The translations under genes were made by a program, and so were the position numbers. The notes beneath the pieces were generated by a model that was not told the origin of the DNA, searched no databases, and was given only the letters and a program-made list of their open reading frames with translations. A DNA stretch of 60,528 nt from an uncultured Selenomonas sp. (GTDB taxonomy: Bacteria > Bacillota > Negativicutes > Selenomonadales > Selenomonadaceae): NCBI GenBank assembly GCA_947167105.1, contig CAMVGU010000020.1:1-60528 (forward strand), read 5' to 3'. Below, in pieces: positions 1 through 8,395 of the stretch. The stretch's first letter is position 1. The number at the start of each line of letters is the position of its first letter.

Positions 1-821
1 GTCATCTTGTCCTGCATGCCGATGGGGTTCTCGCCGAAGGAGCCGAAGGCCACGTCGATGTCGTAATCCTTGCCGTGCTTCGCGAAGTAAATGGAGAAAT
101 GGGAATCGCCGGAATGGTAGATATTGCCGCCAGGAGTCTTCAGGAGGTAGTTGACTGCCTTCTCGTCCATATCCGTGGGGCACTTGCCCGTCAGCTCCTC
201 ACGATCCGGGCCGGTGGAATCCGTGGTGACGATGCAGGTGCGGTCAAAGGAATCCAGGGCGATGATTTCGATGTCCTTGAGCTTAATCACATCCCCCGGT
301 TTCACCACCCGGCAGCGCTCCTCGGGCACGCCCCACTTGACCCAGGTCTCAACGGACTTCTTGGGGCCGATAAAGGGCACGGGAATCTCCTTGCCGCTCT
401 CATCCGTGGTGGTCATGCCGCTCTGAATCACATGGGCAGCCCATTCTGCGCTCATATGATCCTGATGGTAATGGGTGGCCAGCACCGCATCCACCTGCTT
501 GAAAGCAAAGGGATCAATGACGAAGGGCACATTGCGGAGATTCGGCTGCATCGTGCGGCAGCCGCACATATTCGCCATCTGGTGGCCCACCTTCATCTTG
601 CCATCGCCGTGGGTGCGCTTGCCGTTGCCGCACCAGAGATCCACGGTCACATTGGCGCCGCCCGGTGTCTTGAACCAGATGCCCGTGCAGCCCAGCCACC
701 ACATGCCCACCTGGCCTTCCGGCACCACGGTGTTTTCGATGTCCTCCACCAGCCAGGTTCCCCACTCAGGGAAAGTGCTCTTGATCCAGGATTCCCTCGT
801 CATTTCGCTGATCTTGCTCAT
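1..821 (-). CDS. ulaG: L-ascorbate-6-phosphate lactonase UlaG (3' end cut by window edge)
   Basis: Metallo-beta-lactamase-fold lactonase that opens L-ascorbate 6-phosphate to 3-keto-L-gulonate 6-phosphate, a cytoplasmic step of anaerobic ascorbate use. About 273 of roughly 355 residues are visible. The N-terminus is nearly superimposable on E. coli UlaG (MSK-x-TRESWI-STFPEWG, then [10 protein letters not shown]). The metal motif HYHQDH (HxHxDH) is at residues 117-122, and a conserved [13 protein letters not shown] block follows. The ATG at 821 is preceded by AAGGAGGG. It is transcribed away from a DeoR-family regulator, with a shared operator region between them, so it is probably repressed by that regulator and induced by an ascorbate-derived phosphate. 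Other ula genes would lie beyond the left edge. Confidence 0.95.
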   Translation of the reverse strand, partial: MSKISEMTRESWIKSTFPEWGTWLVEDIENTVVPEGQVGMWWLGCTGIWFKTPGGANVTVDLWCGNGKRTHGDGKMKVGHQMANMCGCRTMQPNLRNVPFVIDPFAFKQVDAVLATHYHQDHMSAEWAAHVIQSGMTTTDESGKEIPVPFIGPKKSVETWVKWGVPEERCRVVKPGDVIKLKDIEIIALDSFDRTCIVTTDSTGPDREELTGKCPTDMDEKAVNYLLKTPGGNIYHSGDSHFSIYFAKHGKDYDIDVAFGSFGENPIGMQDKM

Positions 822-899
822 TATGGCCCTCCTTAAATAAGAAATGCTCAAAATACTTAACTTTTACGGCGTTTTAGCGACGTTTGCTTTGATAGGCAT

Positions 900-928
900 A
901 TAATACACCATTTTTATGCTCATTTCAA
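900..928 (-). promoter_or_regulatory. ulaG promoter
   Basis: Minus-strand -35 TTGAAA (plus 923-928) and -10 TATTAT (plus 900-905) are 17 bp apart. The left operator (913-927) covers the spacer and -35, a position expected for repression. Confidence 0.7.
913..927. promoter_or_regulatory. Left DeoR-type operator
   Basis: The 15-bp word TTTATGCTCATTTCA is repeated as an exact inverse at 1029-1043. A shorter match, ATGCTCA, lies at 844-850. The two full copies sit on the two divergent promoters, as in UlaR-type control that may involve looping. Confidence 0.7.
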
Positions 929-1000
929 GTGTTTTGATAAAAAAAAAGAGTTACAAGCAAATAATTCCTTTTGTATGCACATTTAGCGCACATTTTATGC

Positions 1001-1029
1001 TTGATTTTTTGCTTATTATTCCCTATAAT
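1001..1029 (+). promoter_or_regulatory. Promoter of the DeoR regulator gene
   Basis: -35 TTGATT at 1001-1006 and a perfect -10 TATAAT at 1024-1029 are separated by 17 bp. The right operator begins on the last base of the -10. Confidence 0.8.
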
Positions 1030-1043
1030 GAAATGAGCATAAA
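1029..1043. promoter_or_regulatory. Right DeoR-type operator
   Basis: TGAAATGAGCATAAA is the exact reverse complement of the operator at 913-927. It overlaps the -10 and predicted start point of the regulator gene, which implies autorepression. Confidence 0.7.
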
Positions 1044-1098
1044 CATTTTCTATCGGCAGGAATCCAACTGACAGCCCGGCATACTAAGGAGCAGTAAC

Positions 1099-1896
1099 AT
1101 GAAAAACAGCAAAAGCGCAGTCTTCCGCAGGCAGCAGAGCCTGCTGAAGATACTGAAGGAAGAAAAGACCATAGATGTGGACACGGCAGCCAGGCGCCTG
1201 AACGTATCTCCCACCACCATCCGCCGCGACCTGATGATGTTCGAGAGCCAGCATTTAGTGGAAAGATTCCACGGCGGCGCCCAACTCATCACCGGCACCC
1301 TCCGGGACGAGGACACCAGCTCCGCCGACCGGGCCTTTGTGGACAGGGACGAGAAGGAAGCCATTGCCAGCTACGCGGCGGGACTGGTGGAGGACGGGGA
1401 CACCATCTTCATCAATTCCTCCTCCACGGCCCTCTTGATGCTGGACTATCTGGTAGACAAGCATGTCATCGTGGTCACAAACAACGCCAACGCCCTGAGC
1501 TGCCCCCACGACCCGAAGGTCACGGTCATCCTGACAGGGGGGGAAATTTACCAGCGCCGCCGCACACTGATTGGCGAATTTGCCCTGCAAACCCTGACGA
1601 AAATCAATGCGGACAAAGCCTTCCTGGGCATCGGCGGCCTCAGCGTCGCCGGGGGGCTCACCACCTCCGTGCTGCCGGAGACGGCCATCAACGAAACCAT
1701 GCTGCACCGCTGCCAGGGAGCCTGCTACATCCTGGCTCCCAAGCGCAAAATCGGCTGCGAGCACAACTTCCTCTCCGGCACCGTGGACAGCTTCAACACC
1801 CTCATCACCTGCAAGGGCGCCGACAGCCAGGAAATCCAGCGGCTCCGCGAACACGGCATAGAAGTGGTGGAGCTGGAGGTAGAAAGCGCGGAATAA
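1099..1896 (+). CDS. DeoR-family transcriptional regulator (UlaR-like)
   Basis: A 265-residue DeoR/GlpR-type repressor. The N-terminal winged HTH spans about residues 12-60 and includes the family signature ARRLNVSPTTIRRDL. The C-terminal DeoRC sugar-phosphate sensor domain (about 80-245) has the usual GDTIFINSSST and LTGGE blocks. The ATG follows AAGGAGCAGTAAC. It is divergent from ulaG with matching 15-bp operators on both promoters, so the simplest role is repression of ulaG and of itself with an ascorbate-pathway phosphate as inducer. The ligand is inferred from context. Length and motifs are normal for the family. Confidence 0.9.
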   Translation: MKNSKSAVFRRQQSLLKILKEEKTIDVDTAARRLNVSPTTIRRDLMMFESQHLVERFHGGAQLITGTLRDEDTSSADRAFVDRDEKEAIASYAAGLVEDGDTIFINSSSTALLMLDYLVDKHVIVVTNNANALSCPHDPKVTVILTGGEIYQRRRTLIGEFALQTLTKINADKAFLGIGGLSVAGGLTTSVLPETAINETMLHRCQGACYILAPKRKIGCEHNFLSGTVDSFNTLITCKGADSQEIQRLREHGIEVVELEVESAE

Positions 1897-1900
1897 ACTA

Positions 1901-2022
1901 AAAAAGCCTTCCCCGCATGGGAGGGGAACCGTCAAAGACGCTGGGTGAGGTCTTAGGGCACACACTGCCAACCTCATCCACCGCTAACGCGGTCCCCCTT
2001 CCCCATAGGGGAAGGCTTTTTT
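1901..2022. terminator. Compound terminator/palindromic repeat between convergent genes
   Basis: AAAAAGCCTTCCCC (1901-1914) is the exact complement of GGGGAAGGCTTTTT (2008-2021), enclosing about 93 nt. A local hairpin CCTTCCCC-ATA-GGGGAAGG (1997-2015) runs into six T. The right part (1972-2015) carries the CCACCGCTAACGCGGTCCCCC core of the dispersed intergenic repeat family found elsewhere in the window. It probably terminates both the regulator gene and the converging chemoreceptor gene. Confidence 0.75.
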
Positions 2023-2042
2023 CGTCAACAAATACCTGCTAT

Positions 2043-4091
2043 TCAGACGACCTTAAATTTCTGCACCTCGCCGGAGAGTTCCGTGGCCATCTTGGCCAGG
2101 CTGCGGCTGGCGTTGGCGATTTCCTGCACGGAAGCGCTCTGCTCCTGGGTGGCGGCGGAAACCGTCTCGGCCTCTTCCGCGGCGCTGCGGCTGGCTTCGT
2201 CAATGGTGCGGACGTGGCTGACAATCTCATCCCCATTCTCCGCCATGCCGGTAATGCTGCGGCTGATATCCTGCATGCCTTCGGAGACATGCTCCACCAG
2301 CTCAATGATGCGGCGGAAGGAATTGCCCATTTCGATAATGCTCTGGGCCCCCTTCTGCACCTGCCTGCTGCCTGCCTGCATGCCTTCGGAGGCTTTATCT
2401 ATGTCGGCCCCCACTGCCTGCAACAGTTCCGCGATTTGCTGGGCCGCCTCCCTGGAGGACTCTGCCAGCTTCCTGACTTCCTCTGCCACCACCGCGAAGC
2501 CCCGGCCCTGCTCCCCGGCACGGGCGGCCTCGATGGCTGCATTCAGTGACAGGAGGTTCGTCTGCTCCGCAATGCCCGTGATGGTCTCCACGATGGAGAC
2601 GATCTCGGAGGAACGCTCCCCCAGGGCCTGCATGACACGGGAAGAATCCAGGGCGCTCTGCTCGATTTCCTTGATCTGGGCAATGGCCTGCTCCAGTGTC
2701 TCCCCGCCGTCCCTGGCAATGGCAGCCGCCTCCCGGCCCTTGCCGGCAGCGGCCTCCGCATCGCCGGACACCCGCTGGATGGAGCTGTTCAGCCGCTCGA
2801 TGGCCTCCGTGGTGCGGCTCACCGCCTCCAGCTGCTCGCTGGTGCCCTGGGCCACCTTCACAATGGAATTTGCCACCTGATTGGAAGCCTGGGCCGACTG
2901 CTCCGTGGTGGCGTTCAGTTCCTCGGAGGAAGCCGCCAGGCTCTCGGAGGATTCATTGACCGTGCCCAGGGTCTTGGAAATGCTCGTGCGCATCTCCCGC
3001 ACCGCCTGGGCCAGTGCCCCCAGCTCATTATCCGACTGCACCCTGGAGGGGCGGTTGCGGAAATCTCCCTGGGCCAGCAGGTGCATCTCATCCACCATCA
3101 GGGACAGGGGCGCCATCACCTTATTGATGCTCAGGATGATGCCCGCCGAAATCAGCACAATCAACAACAGGGAAATGCCCACCATAATCTTCAGCACATT
3201 GTGAACCGGCGCCAGCAGCTCATCCTCATCGGCGATGGTTGCCATGCCCCAGCCGGTGGCCGCCACGGGCTCGTAGAAGGCCACCACATCACTGCCTGCG
3301 GCATCCGTGAACTTCATAAAGCCCCCCTGGCCGGAAAGCATCTTTTCACCAAGTTCCCTGAGCCCCTTGTTTTCCTCCTCGGAAATCTTTTTCTTCATAA
3401 TGGACTCTTCATCCGGGCTGACAATATAGGTGCCGTCCTGGGAAACCATCAGGCTGTAGCCCTTCTCCCCTATCTTGAAGGCGCCCACCTTCTCCCGTAC
3501 CGCGTCCACATATACCGCCGCCAGCACCATGCCCACGGTCTTGCCCCCGTTATCCTTCGCCAGGGCGATGGAATTCACGATGATGCGCCCGGTGGCCTGG
3601 GAAATGACCGGCGGCGCCATAAAGGAATCCTTCTGGCCCGTCATAGTGTCCTTGTACCAGGCTTTCTCCTTGTTGTGCATCTCCTTGAAGCCGGACTTCG
3701 TCCAGCCGTAAAGCACCCCTGAGCCATCAAAGGGCCCCCAGCTCACGCTGTCGTAGACCCCCGGATAAATTTTCTCCATCAGTTGCAGGCGGTACTCGTT
3801 GTTGGCGCTCATCTGGTCAGCCGTCTCCGGCAGCCCCCGCGCCGCCAGAGAATTTGCGGTCATCTGGGTTTCCAGCATGCGGGCACCCAGCCAGTCCGAC
3901 ACGACTCCTGCCACTTCTTCCGTATTCTTCAGCGAAGAACTTTCAATCTGCGCTTCAAAGGAAGAACCCATGTACTTGAAAATAACGCCGGTCATCGCCA
4001 CCAGGCCAATAATGACGATGGGCAGGACAAGCATCAGTATTTCCGCCTTCACCGTGCGCCTGCCGATTTGCTGCATATTGAAATCAGCCAT
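2043..4091 (-). CDS. Methyl-accepting chemotaxis protein with Cache sensor
   Basis: A 682-residue inner-membrane chemoreceptor. TM1 (about 17-38) is followed by a double-Cache-type extracytoplasmic ligand domain (about 40-298, with the SWGPFDGSG and [12 protein letters not shown] segments). TM2 is at about 303-325, HAMP at about 326-380, and the long coiled-coil signalling domain at about 400-675. The conserved hairpin tip is visible as [20 protein letters not shown] followed by [16 protein letters not shown]. It ends without a CheR-binding pentapeptide. It is alone on this strand, next to the met operon and separated from it by a repeat. The ligand cannot be read from the sequence. Full length and intact. 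Confidence 0.95.
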   Translation of the reverse strand: MADFNMQQIGRRTVKAEILMLVLPIVIIGLVAMTGVIFKYMGSSFEAQIESSSLKNTEEVAGVVSDWLGARMLETQMTANSLAARGLPETADQMSANNEYRLQLMEKIYPGVYDSVSWGPFDGSGVLYGWTKSGFKEMHNKEKAWYKDTMTGQKDSFMAPPVISQATGRIIVNSIALAKDNGGKTVGMVLAAVYVDAVREKVGAFKIGEKGYSLMVSQDGTYIVSPDEESIMKKKISEEENKGLRELGEKMLSGQGGFMKFTDAAGSDVVAFYEPVAATGWGMATIADEDELLAPVHNVLKIMVGISLLLIVLISAGIILSINKVMAPLSLMVDEMHLLAQGDFRNRPSRVQSDNELGALAQAVREMRTSISKTLGTVNESSESLAASSEELNATTEQSAQASNQVANSIVKVAQGTSEQLEAVSRTTEAIERLNSSIQRVSGDAEAAAGKGREAAAIARDGGETLEQAIAQIKEIEQSALDSSRVMQALGERSSEIVSIVETITGIAEQTNLLSLNAAIEAARAGEQGRGFAVVAEEVRKLAESSREAAQQIAELLQAVGADIDKASEGMQAGSRQVQKGAQSIIEMGNSFRRIIELVEHVSEGMQDISRSITGMAENGDEIVSHVRTIDEASRSAAEEAETVSAATQEQSASVQEIANASRSLAKMATELSGEVQKFKVV

Positions 4092-4157
4092 AATGAATCA
4101 TCCCCCTTGCGGCCATTTACGGTCTGCATCTGCTTTACCATATAGTATGGCGTGCCC

Positions 4158-4204
4158 CCACCACCGCTTACGCGGTTCCCCGCCCCCCCCTGGGGGCGGA
4201 CATG
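4158..4204. repeat. Dispersed intergenic palindromic repeat, copy 2
   Basis: CCACCACCGCTTACGCGG followed by a C-run arm and the complementary GGGGGCGGACATG. It matches copies at 1972-2015, 11391-11441 (inverted), 28901-28939, 31493-31574 and 40238-40282. The rest of the 345-bp gap before metN holds only the metN promoter. Confidence 0.7.
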
Positions 4205-4369
4205 TAAGCTGGCACAGTATACTGAATGACAATATAGTATTCTAAGCCAGCCGCCTGAATCCCTGCCTTCCCGGACAAAATTCAGGTTTTTTTCAGCTAT
4301 AACTAGGAGAACTTTCGGTTTAATGGTATAATGACTGTGTTTCGGGGCGTGCTTTTGCGTCAGTATCCA

Positions 4370-4398
4370 TTGACAGTGATTGCCGTCTGTGTTACAGT
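4370..4398 (+). promoter_or_regulatory. metN promoter
   Basis: Perfect -35 TTGACA at 4370-4375, a 17-bp spacer and -10 TACAGT at 4393-4398. The leader to the ATG is only about 35 nt and contains GGAGGA, leaving no room for an S-box or T-box riboswitch. Confidence 0.75.
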
Positions 4399-4436
4399 GT
4401 AAACATATAGAATTACTATGAATTGGAGGAAGCCTG

Positions 4437-5498
4437 ATGATTAAGCTTTCTCAGATTGAGAAAACCTATGCCACCCCTGCAGGGCCCCTCAGGGCGCTGA
4501 AGGGCATCGACCTCAATATCAAAAAAGGGGAAATCTACGGCATCATAGGCCTGTCCGGCGCGGGCAAGTCCACCCTGGTGCGCTGCATCAACATGCTGGA
4601 GCGCCCCACCAGGGGCAAGGTCTTCGTGGACGGCCGGGAACTTACGGCCATGAGCGACTCGGAGCTGCGCAGTGTCCGCAAGGACATCGGCATGATTTTC
4701 CAGCATTTCAATTTGCTTTCGTCTGCAACGGTCTACGATAATATCGCCTTTCCCCTCCGGCTGGCAGGCAAGGGGGAAGATGCCATCCGCGCCAAGGTCA
4801 TCCCTCTGCTGAAACTGGTGGGGCTGGAAGCGAAGGCGGAGCAGTACCCCTCCCAGCTCTCCGGGGGCCAGAAGCAGCGCGTCGGCATTGCCCGCGCCCT
4901 GGCCTCCGAGCCGAAGGTGCTGCTCTGCGACGAGGCCACCTCGGCCCTTGACCCCCAGACCACCCGCTCCATCCTGGATCTTATCAAGAGCATCAATGAG
5001 CGGCTGCACCTGACTGTGGTGGTCATCACCCACGAAATGCAGGTCATCAAGGACATCTGCGACAAGGTGGCGGTGCTGGACGGGGGCGTTATCACCGAGC
5101 AGGGCACGGTGCTGGATGTCTTCACCAATCCGCAAAAGGACATCACGAAGGAATTTATCTCCGTGCTGCTCTCCAACGAACTGCCGGTGGCATTCCGCGG
5201 CGGCCTTGTGGAAAAGGAATATTCGGAGGGTGCCTACCTGCTGCTGCGCCTCACCTTTATCGGCGAAAGCGCGGATGAGCCGGTGCTGGCAGGCATGATA
5301 CGGAAATTCCCGGAGGTGGAGTGTACCATGCTTTTCGGCCAGTTGGATCAGATCTCCGGCCAGCCCTTCGGCCGCATGATCGTGGGCCTGACCGGACCCC
5401 AGCAGCAGATAGATATGGCTCTGGGCTATCTGGCGGCGCAGGAACTCAGGGAGGAGGTGATCGGCTATGTCAGAAGACATGGTGCTGCTGCTGGGTAA
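4437..5498 (+). CDS. metN: Methionine ABC transporter ATP-binding protein MetN
   Basis: ATPase of the MetNIQ importer for D/L-methionine; it works at the cytoplasmic face as a dimer with MetI. Walker A GLSGAGKST is at residues 38-46, the signature LSGGQKQRVGIARAL and Walker B VLLCDEATSALDP follow, and the H-loop is VITHEMQ. The C-terminal NIL domain (about 265-350) is present; it is the methionine-sensing regulatory domain that gives transinhibition in E. coli MetN. GGAGGA lies 6 nt before the ATG. The gene overlaps metI by 32 nt, so translation is probably coupled. At 353 residues it has normal length. Confidence 0.96.
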   Translation: MIKLSQIEKTYATPAGPLRALKGIDLNIKKGEIYGIIGLSGAGKSTLVRCINMLERPTRGKVFVDGRELTAMSDSELRSVRKDIGMIFQHFNLLSSATVYDNIAFPLRLAGKGEDAIRAKVIPLLKLVGLEAKAEQYPSQLSGGQKQRVGIARALASEPKVLLCDEATSALDPQTTRSILDLIKSINERLHLTVVVITHEMQVIKDICDKVAVLDGGVITEQGTVLDVFTNPQKDITKEFISVLLSNELPVAFRGGLVEKEYSEGAYLLLRLTFIGESADEPVLAGMIRKFPEVECTMLFGQLDQISGQPFGRMIVGLTGPQQQIDMALGYLAAQELREEVIGYVRRHGAAAG

Positions 5499-6120
5499 GG
5501 CTCTGGGGGAGACCGTCTACATGGTGGCCGTCTCCATGACCATCGCCACCCTGCTGGGGGTGCCCCTGGGGGTGCTCCTCCATACCACTGCCAAAGGGCA
5601 GATACTGGAAGCTGCTGCTCTCAACAAGGCAGTGGGGGCCGTCGTGAACGCCATCCGCTCCATTCCCTTCATTATACTCATGGTAGCCATCATACCCCTG
5701 ACCCGCCTGCTGGTAGGCTCGGCCATCGGCACAACGGCGGCTATGGTGCCCCTCGTCATCGCCAGCGTCCCCTTTATCGGCAGGCAGGTGGAGACTTCCC
5801 TGAAAGAAGTGCCCTACGGCCTGATTGAAGCGGCCCAGGCCATGGGCGCCAGCCCCGCCCAGATCATCTTCCGCGTGCTGCTGCCGGAGTCCATGCCCAG
5901 CATTGTCGCCCAGCTCACCACGGTCATCATCAGCCTGGTGGGGGAATCAGCCATGGCCGGGGCCATCGGCGGCGGTGGCCTGGGGGATCTGGCCATACGC
6001 TACGGCTACCAGCGCTTCCGCCCGGAAGTCATGCTGGCCACGGTGGTCATCCTGATTATCCTGGTGCAGCTGGTGCAACTTGCGGGCAACACCTTAGCCA
6101 GAAAGCTCGACAAGCGTTGA
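5467..6120 (+). CDS. metI: Methionine ABC transporter permease MetI
   Basis: A 217-residue inner-membrane permease of the MetNIQ importer with five predicted membrane segments. The FRSIPFI-type segment (NAIRSIPFIILMV) is conserved, as is the EAA coupling helix (GLIEAAQAMGASPAQII) that docks on MetN. The start lies inside the metN reading frame and is supported by GGGAGGAGGTG just upstream and by alignment with the MSE-M start of E. coli MetI. Confidence 0.95.
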   Translation: MSEDMVLLLGKALGETVYMVAVSMTIATLLGVPLGVLLHTTAKGQILEAAALNKAVGAVVNAIRSIPFIILMVAIIPLTRLLVGSAIGTTAAMVPLVIASVPFIGRQVETSLKEVPYGLIEAAQAMGASPAQIIFRVLLPESMPSIVAQLTTVIISLVGESAMAGAIGGGGLGDLAIRYGYQRFRPEVMLATVVILIILVQLVQLAGNTLARKLDKR

Positions 6121-6165
6121 GCTTTAATGGATATATTTTTCTCATTTCACAGGGAGGTATTCCTT

Positions 6166-6990
6166 ATGAAGAAATTACTTGCACTCATCATGGCCCTGGC
6201 CCTCTGCGCCCTGGCGGGCTGCGGCGCCCAACAGGCAGCCCCCGGCGGCTCCGGCAGCTCGGACGGCTCCAAGACACTGAAAGTCGGCGCCACCGCCGTG
6301 CCCCACGCGGAAATGCTGGAAGTGGTGAAGCCGCTGCTGGAAAAGGAAGGCATCAAGCTGGAAATCGTGGAGTTCAACGACTATGTGCAGCCGAACCTGG
6401 CGCTGAACGACAAGGAACTGGACGCCAACTTCTTCCAGCATGAGCCGTACCTGCTGAACTTTATAGCAGAGCACAAAGAGGTCAAGCTGAAGAACGCCTT
6501 CGGCGTGCACATCGAACCCATGGGCATCTACTCTAAAAAAATCACCAACCTCAGCGAACTGAAGGACGGTGCCAGCATCGCCATCCCCAATGACCCCACC
6601 AACGGCGGCCGCGCCCTGCTGCTGCTGGAAAAAGCCGGCCTCCTGAAGCTCAAGGCTGGCGTTGCGGAAAAGGCCACGGTGCAGGATGTGGTCGAGAACC
6701 CCAAGCACCTGAAATTCCAGGAAGTGGAAGCCGCCCAGGTGCCCCGCACCCTTGAAGACGTGGATGCCGCAGTCATCAACACGAACTACGCCATGCAGGT
6801 GAACCTCGTGCCCACCAAGGATGCCCTCTTTATGGAGGACAGCACCTCTCCCTATGTAAACATTATCGCCGTGCGTGAAGGCGACGAGAACCGCCCGGAG
6901 ATCCAGGCCCTGATCAAGGCCCTGAAATCCGAGGAAATCAAGCAGTTCATCAGCGACAAGTACAAGGGTGCCGTAGTACCGGCATTCTGA
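6166..6990 (+). CDS. metQ: Methionine-binding lipoprotein MetQ
   Basis: Substrate-binding lipoprotein of the MetNIQ importer (NlpA/MetQ family). The lipobox LAGC ends at Cys19, predicting lipidation. The family body is recognisable (KVGATAVPHAEML, then VEFNDYVQPNLAL and DANFFQHEPYL). The start is placed at 6166 because AGGGAGG lies 8 nt upstream and the signal peptide begins there; an in-frame ATG 39 nt earlier lacks a site. It is the last gene of the operon and is followed by a strong terminator. Confidence 0.95.
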   Translation: MKKLLALIMALALCALAGCGAQQAAPGGSGSSDGSKTLKVGATAVPHAEMLEVVKPLLEKEGIKLEIVEFNDYVQPNLALNDKELDANFFQHEPYLLNFIAEHKEVKLKNAFGVHIEPMGIYSKKITNLSELKDGASIAIPNDPTNGGRALLLLEKAGLLKLKAGVAEKATVQDVVENPKHLKFQEVEAAQVPRTLEDVDAAVINTNYAMQVNLVPTKDALFMEDSTSPYVNIIAVREGDENRPEIQALIKALKSEEIKQFISDKYKGAVVPAF

Positions 6991-7000
6991 TACGCCCTAA

Positions 7001-7055
7001 GCGAAAAGCAAAGAAGCACCCGACAGAAATTATCGGGTGCTTCTTTGCTTTTCGC
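7001..7055. terminator. metNIQ terminator, 23-bp perfect stem
   Basis: Arms 7001-7023 and 7033-7055 are perfectly complementary over 23 bp with a 9-nt loop. The right arm contains TTTGCTTTT and the left arm is A-rich, so it should stop transcription from both sides. It marks the left edge of the AT-rich island. Confidence 0.9.
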
Positions 7056-7071
7056 CCAGGGGCGCATGTTT

Positions 7072-7665
7072 TTACTGTTTATCATTCTTAATGCTGGGCC
7101 AACCTTCGCCAAGCTCCGAATAGCCGAACCATTTTGCTTTTTTGTCCCAGTTGAACTGATAACGTCTGCATTTATTCCCTTTTTCAAAGGCAAGCACTAA
7201 CCTCCCGTCTTTCAAAGCTACAATGTAGGGGTAGGCTCCCGCTTCGTGGGCGTAGTTTTGGCTGTCGATATAAACTTCGAGTTTGTTCTTTTCGGGAGAA
7301 TAGCCAAAAAGCACAGCGCGCTCAATGGACTGAAGTATATAGTACTGTTCGCTGTCGGCTGTGTTTTTAACCACGCGGAAAGTATAACCGTAGTCCACTT
7401 TAGGGAAATGCTCGTCATCAATTCTCTTATCGTTTAGCGACACTATAAGGTGAAGCCTTTTATCGCTGCCGGAACCCCAAAGTTTCCTCATTTGGAACTT
7501 CATAGCCCCATAAGGCGTTGTAAAAGTCTCCGTCAAAGCCTGATTGTCTTTCATATCTTCAGTGAAATTATTGGCTTCGTAAGTCATTTGGTAAGATTCG
7601 GCGAAACACACGGCAGAGAACGCCATAATAAAAAGGCTTAACACTGCAGCTACAATCTTTTTCAT
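7072..7665 (-). CDS. Secreted protein of unknown function, island copy
   Basis: A 197-residue protein with a clear Sec signal peptide (MKK, hydrophobic core, cleavage near VCFA-ES). I do not recognise a domain. The mature part is rich in aromatic and charged residues with a beta-like pattern and few cysteines. A gap-free paralogue of identical length lies at 46066-46659; by eye about three-quarters of positions match, but this copy uses AT-rich codons and the other GC-rich codons. Both are the outermost gene of an amidohydrolase cluster, which suggests a conserved accessory role, perhaps a periplasmic binding or inhibitor-like protein (inference). AAGGAGGG precedes the ATG. Confidence 0.8.
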   Translation of the reverse strand: MKKIVAAVLSLFIMAFSAVCFAESYQMTYEANNFTEDMKDNQALTETFTTPYGAMKFQMRKLWGSGSDKRLHLIVSLNDKRIDDEHFPKVDYGYTFRVVKNTADSEQYYILQSIERAVLFGYSPEKNKLEVYIDSQNYAHEAGAYPYIVALKDGRLVLAFEKGNKCRRYQFNWDKKAKWFGYSELGEGWPSIKNDKQ

Positions 7666-7705
7666 AAAAAACCCTCCTTAAAGTAACCTCTAATTAGCAT
7701 TGGCT

Positions 7706-8311
7706 TTATTTGGCGTTGCCGTTCAATTTTTTATAGGGATAAATCTTCGTTCCCTTAATTGACGCGTCAACGGCAAGCCCTTTTTTCGTTATCTGATATA
7801 CCCAAATGCCTTTTGCGGCTACGGATGCGCCTTCAATACCGCCACCGGCTTTTCCGTCTGTAGCGGAGGCTTCGGCGGAACTTGCAAATTTTATATCGCC
7901 GGAAATAAAGGATTTCCACGCTTCATCCGTGCTTATCACGAAAATCAAATCGTATTCCTTTACGCCAAGACCTATGCCTATTCCCATTTCTTTCATACGC
8001 AGGTAGATTTTTTCGCCCGTCGCGTTGTTTACCGCTAAGCCTCTGCCGTGAGCGTCTCCAAACAAGCCGAGTTTGATTCCCGTATTGCTTAAAGTCGCGT
8101 AAGCGTAGGAGTCCGTTATAACCCGCTCCGCCGATGGAATTTTTTCATACAGATTTGACAGTGCTTTTGTTGAGAGTTGGTTAATTTCCGTTTTTTCCTT
8201 CTCTATCTTCGCCTGTTCTTTAGCAGCTTTACTCGCATCCGCCGCAAAAACCGTGCCCACTGTCAGGCACAAAATAAGCGCAGACAGCAATAACGTTATG
8301 AATTTTTTCAT
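7706..8311 (-). CDS. Exported SYLF (Ysc84-like) domain protein
   Basis: A 201-residue protein with a Sec signal peptide (cleavage near VFA-AD), a short charged helix (about 28-45) and a SYLF/Ysc84 domain. Typical blocks are AYATLSNTGIKLGLFGDAHG, then GIGIGLGVKEYDLIFV, a serine/alanine-rich loop before GKAGGG, and a C-terminal KGLAVDASIKGTKIYP. SYLF domains bind phosphoinositides in eukaryotes; bacterial versions are usually periplasmic lipoproteins or envelope proteins of unknown task. It lies between the unknown secreted protein and the amidinotransferase, on the same strand with short gaps and its own Shine-Dalgarno. It has no counterpart in the second locus at 46-50 kb. Confidence 0.85.
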   Translation of the reverse strand: MKKFITLLLSALILCLTVGTVFAADASKAAKEQAKIEKEKTEINQLSTKALSNLYEKIPSAERVITDSYAYATLSNTGIKLGLFGDAHGRGLAVNNATGEKIYLRMKEMGIGIGLGVKEYDLIFVISTDEAWKSFISGDIKFASSAEASATDGKAGGGIEGASVAAKGIWVYQITKKGLAVDASIKGTKIYPYKKLNGNAK

Positions 8312-8395
8312 AGACTTCGCCTCCTTAAAGAAAACATATGCCCTTTTACATTAAGAAAAAAATATCAACAAAAGCGAACTCCGCATATTTGCCCG

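Noticed and set aside
4206..4436. SAM or T-box riboswitch upstream of metNIQ
   Set aside because: The promoter lies only about 67 bp before the start codon, leaving no room, and none of the conserved S-box or T-box blocks is seen.
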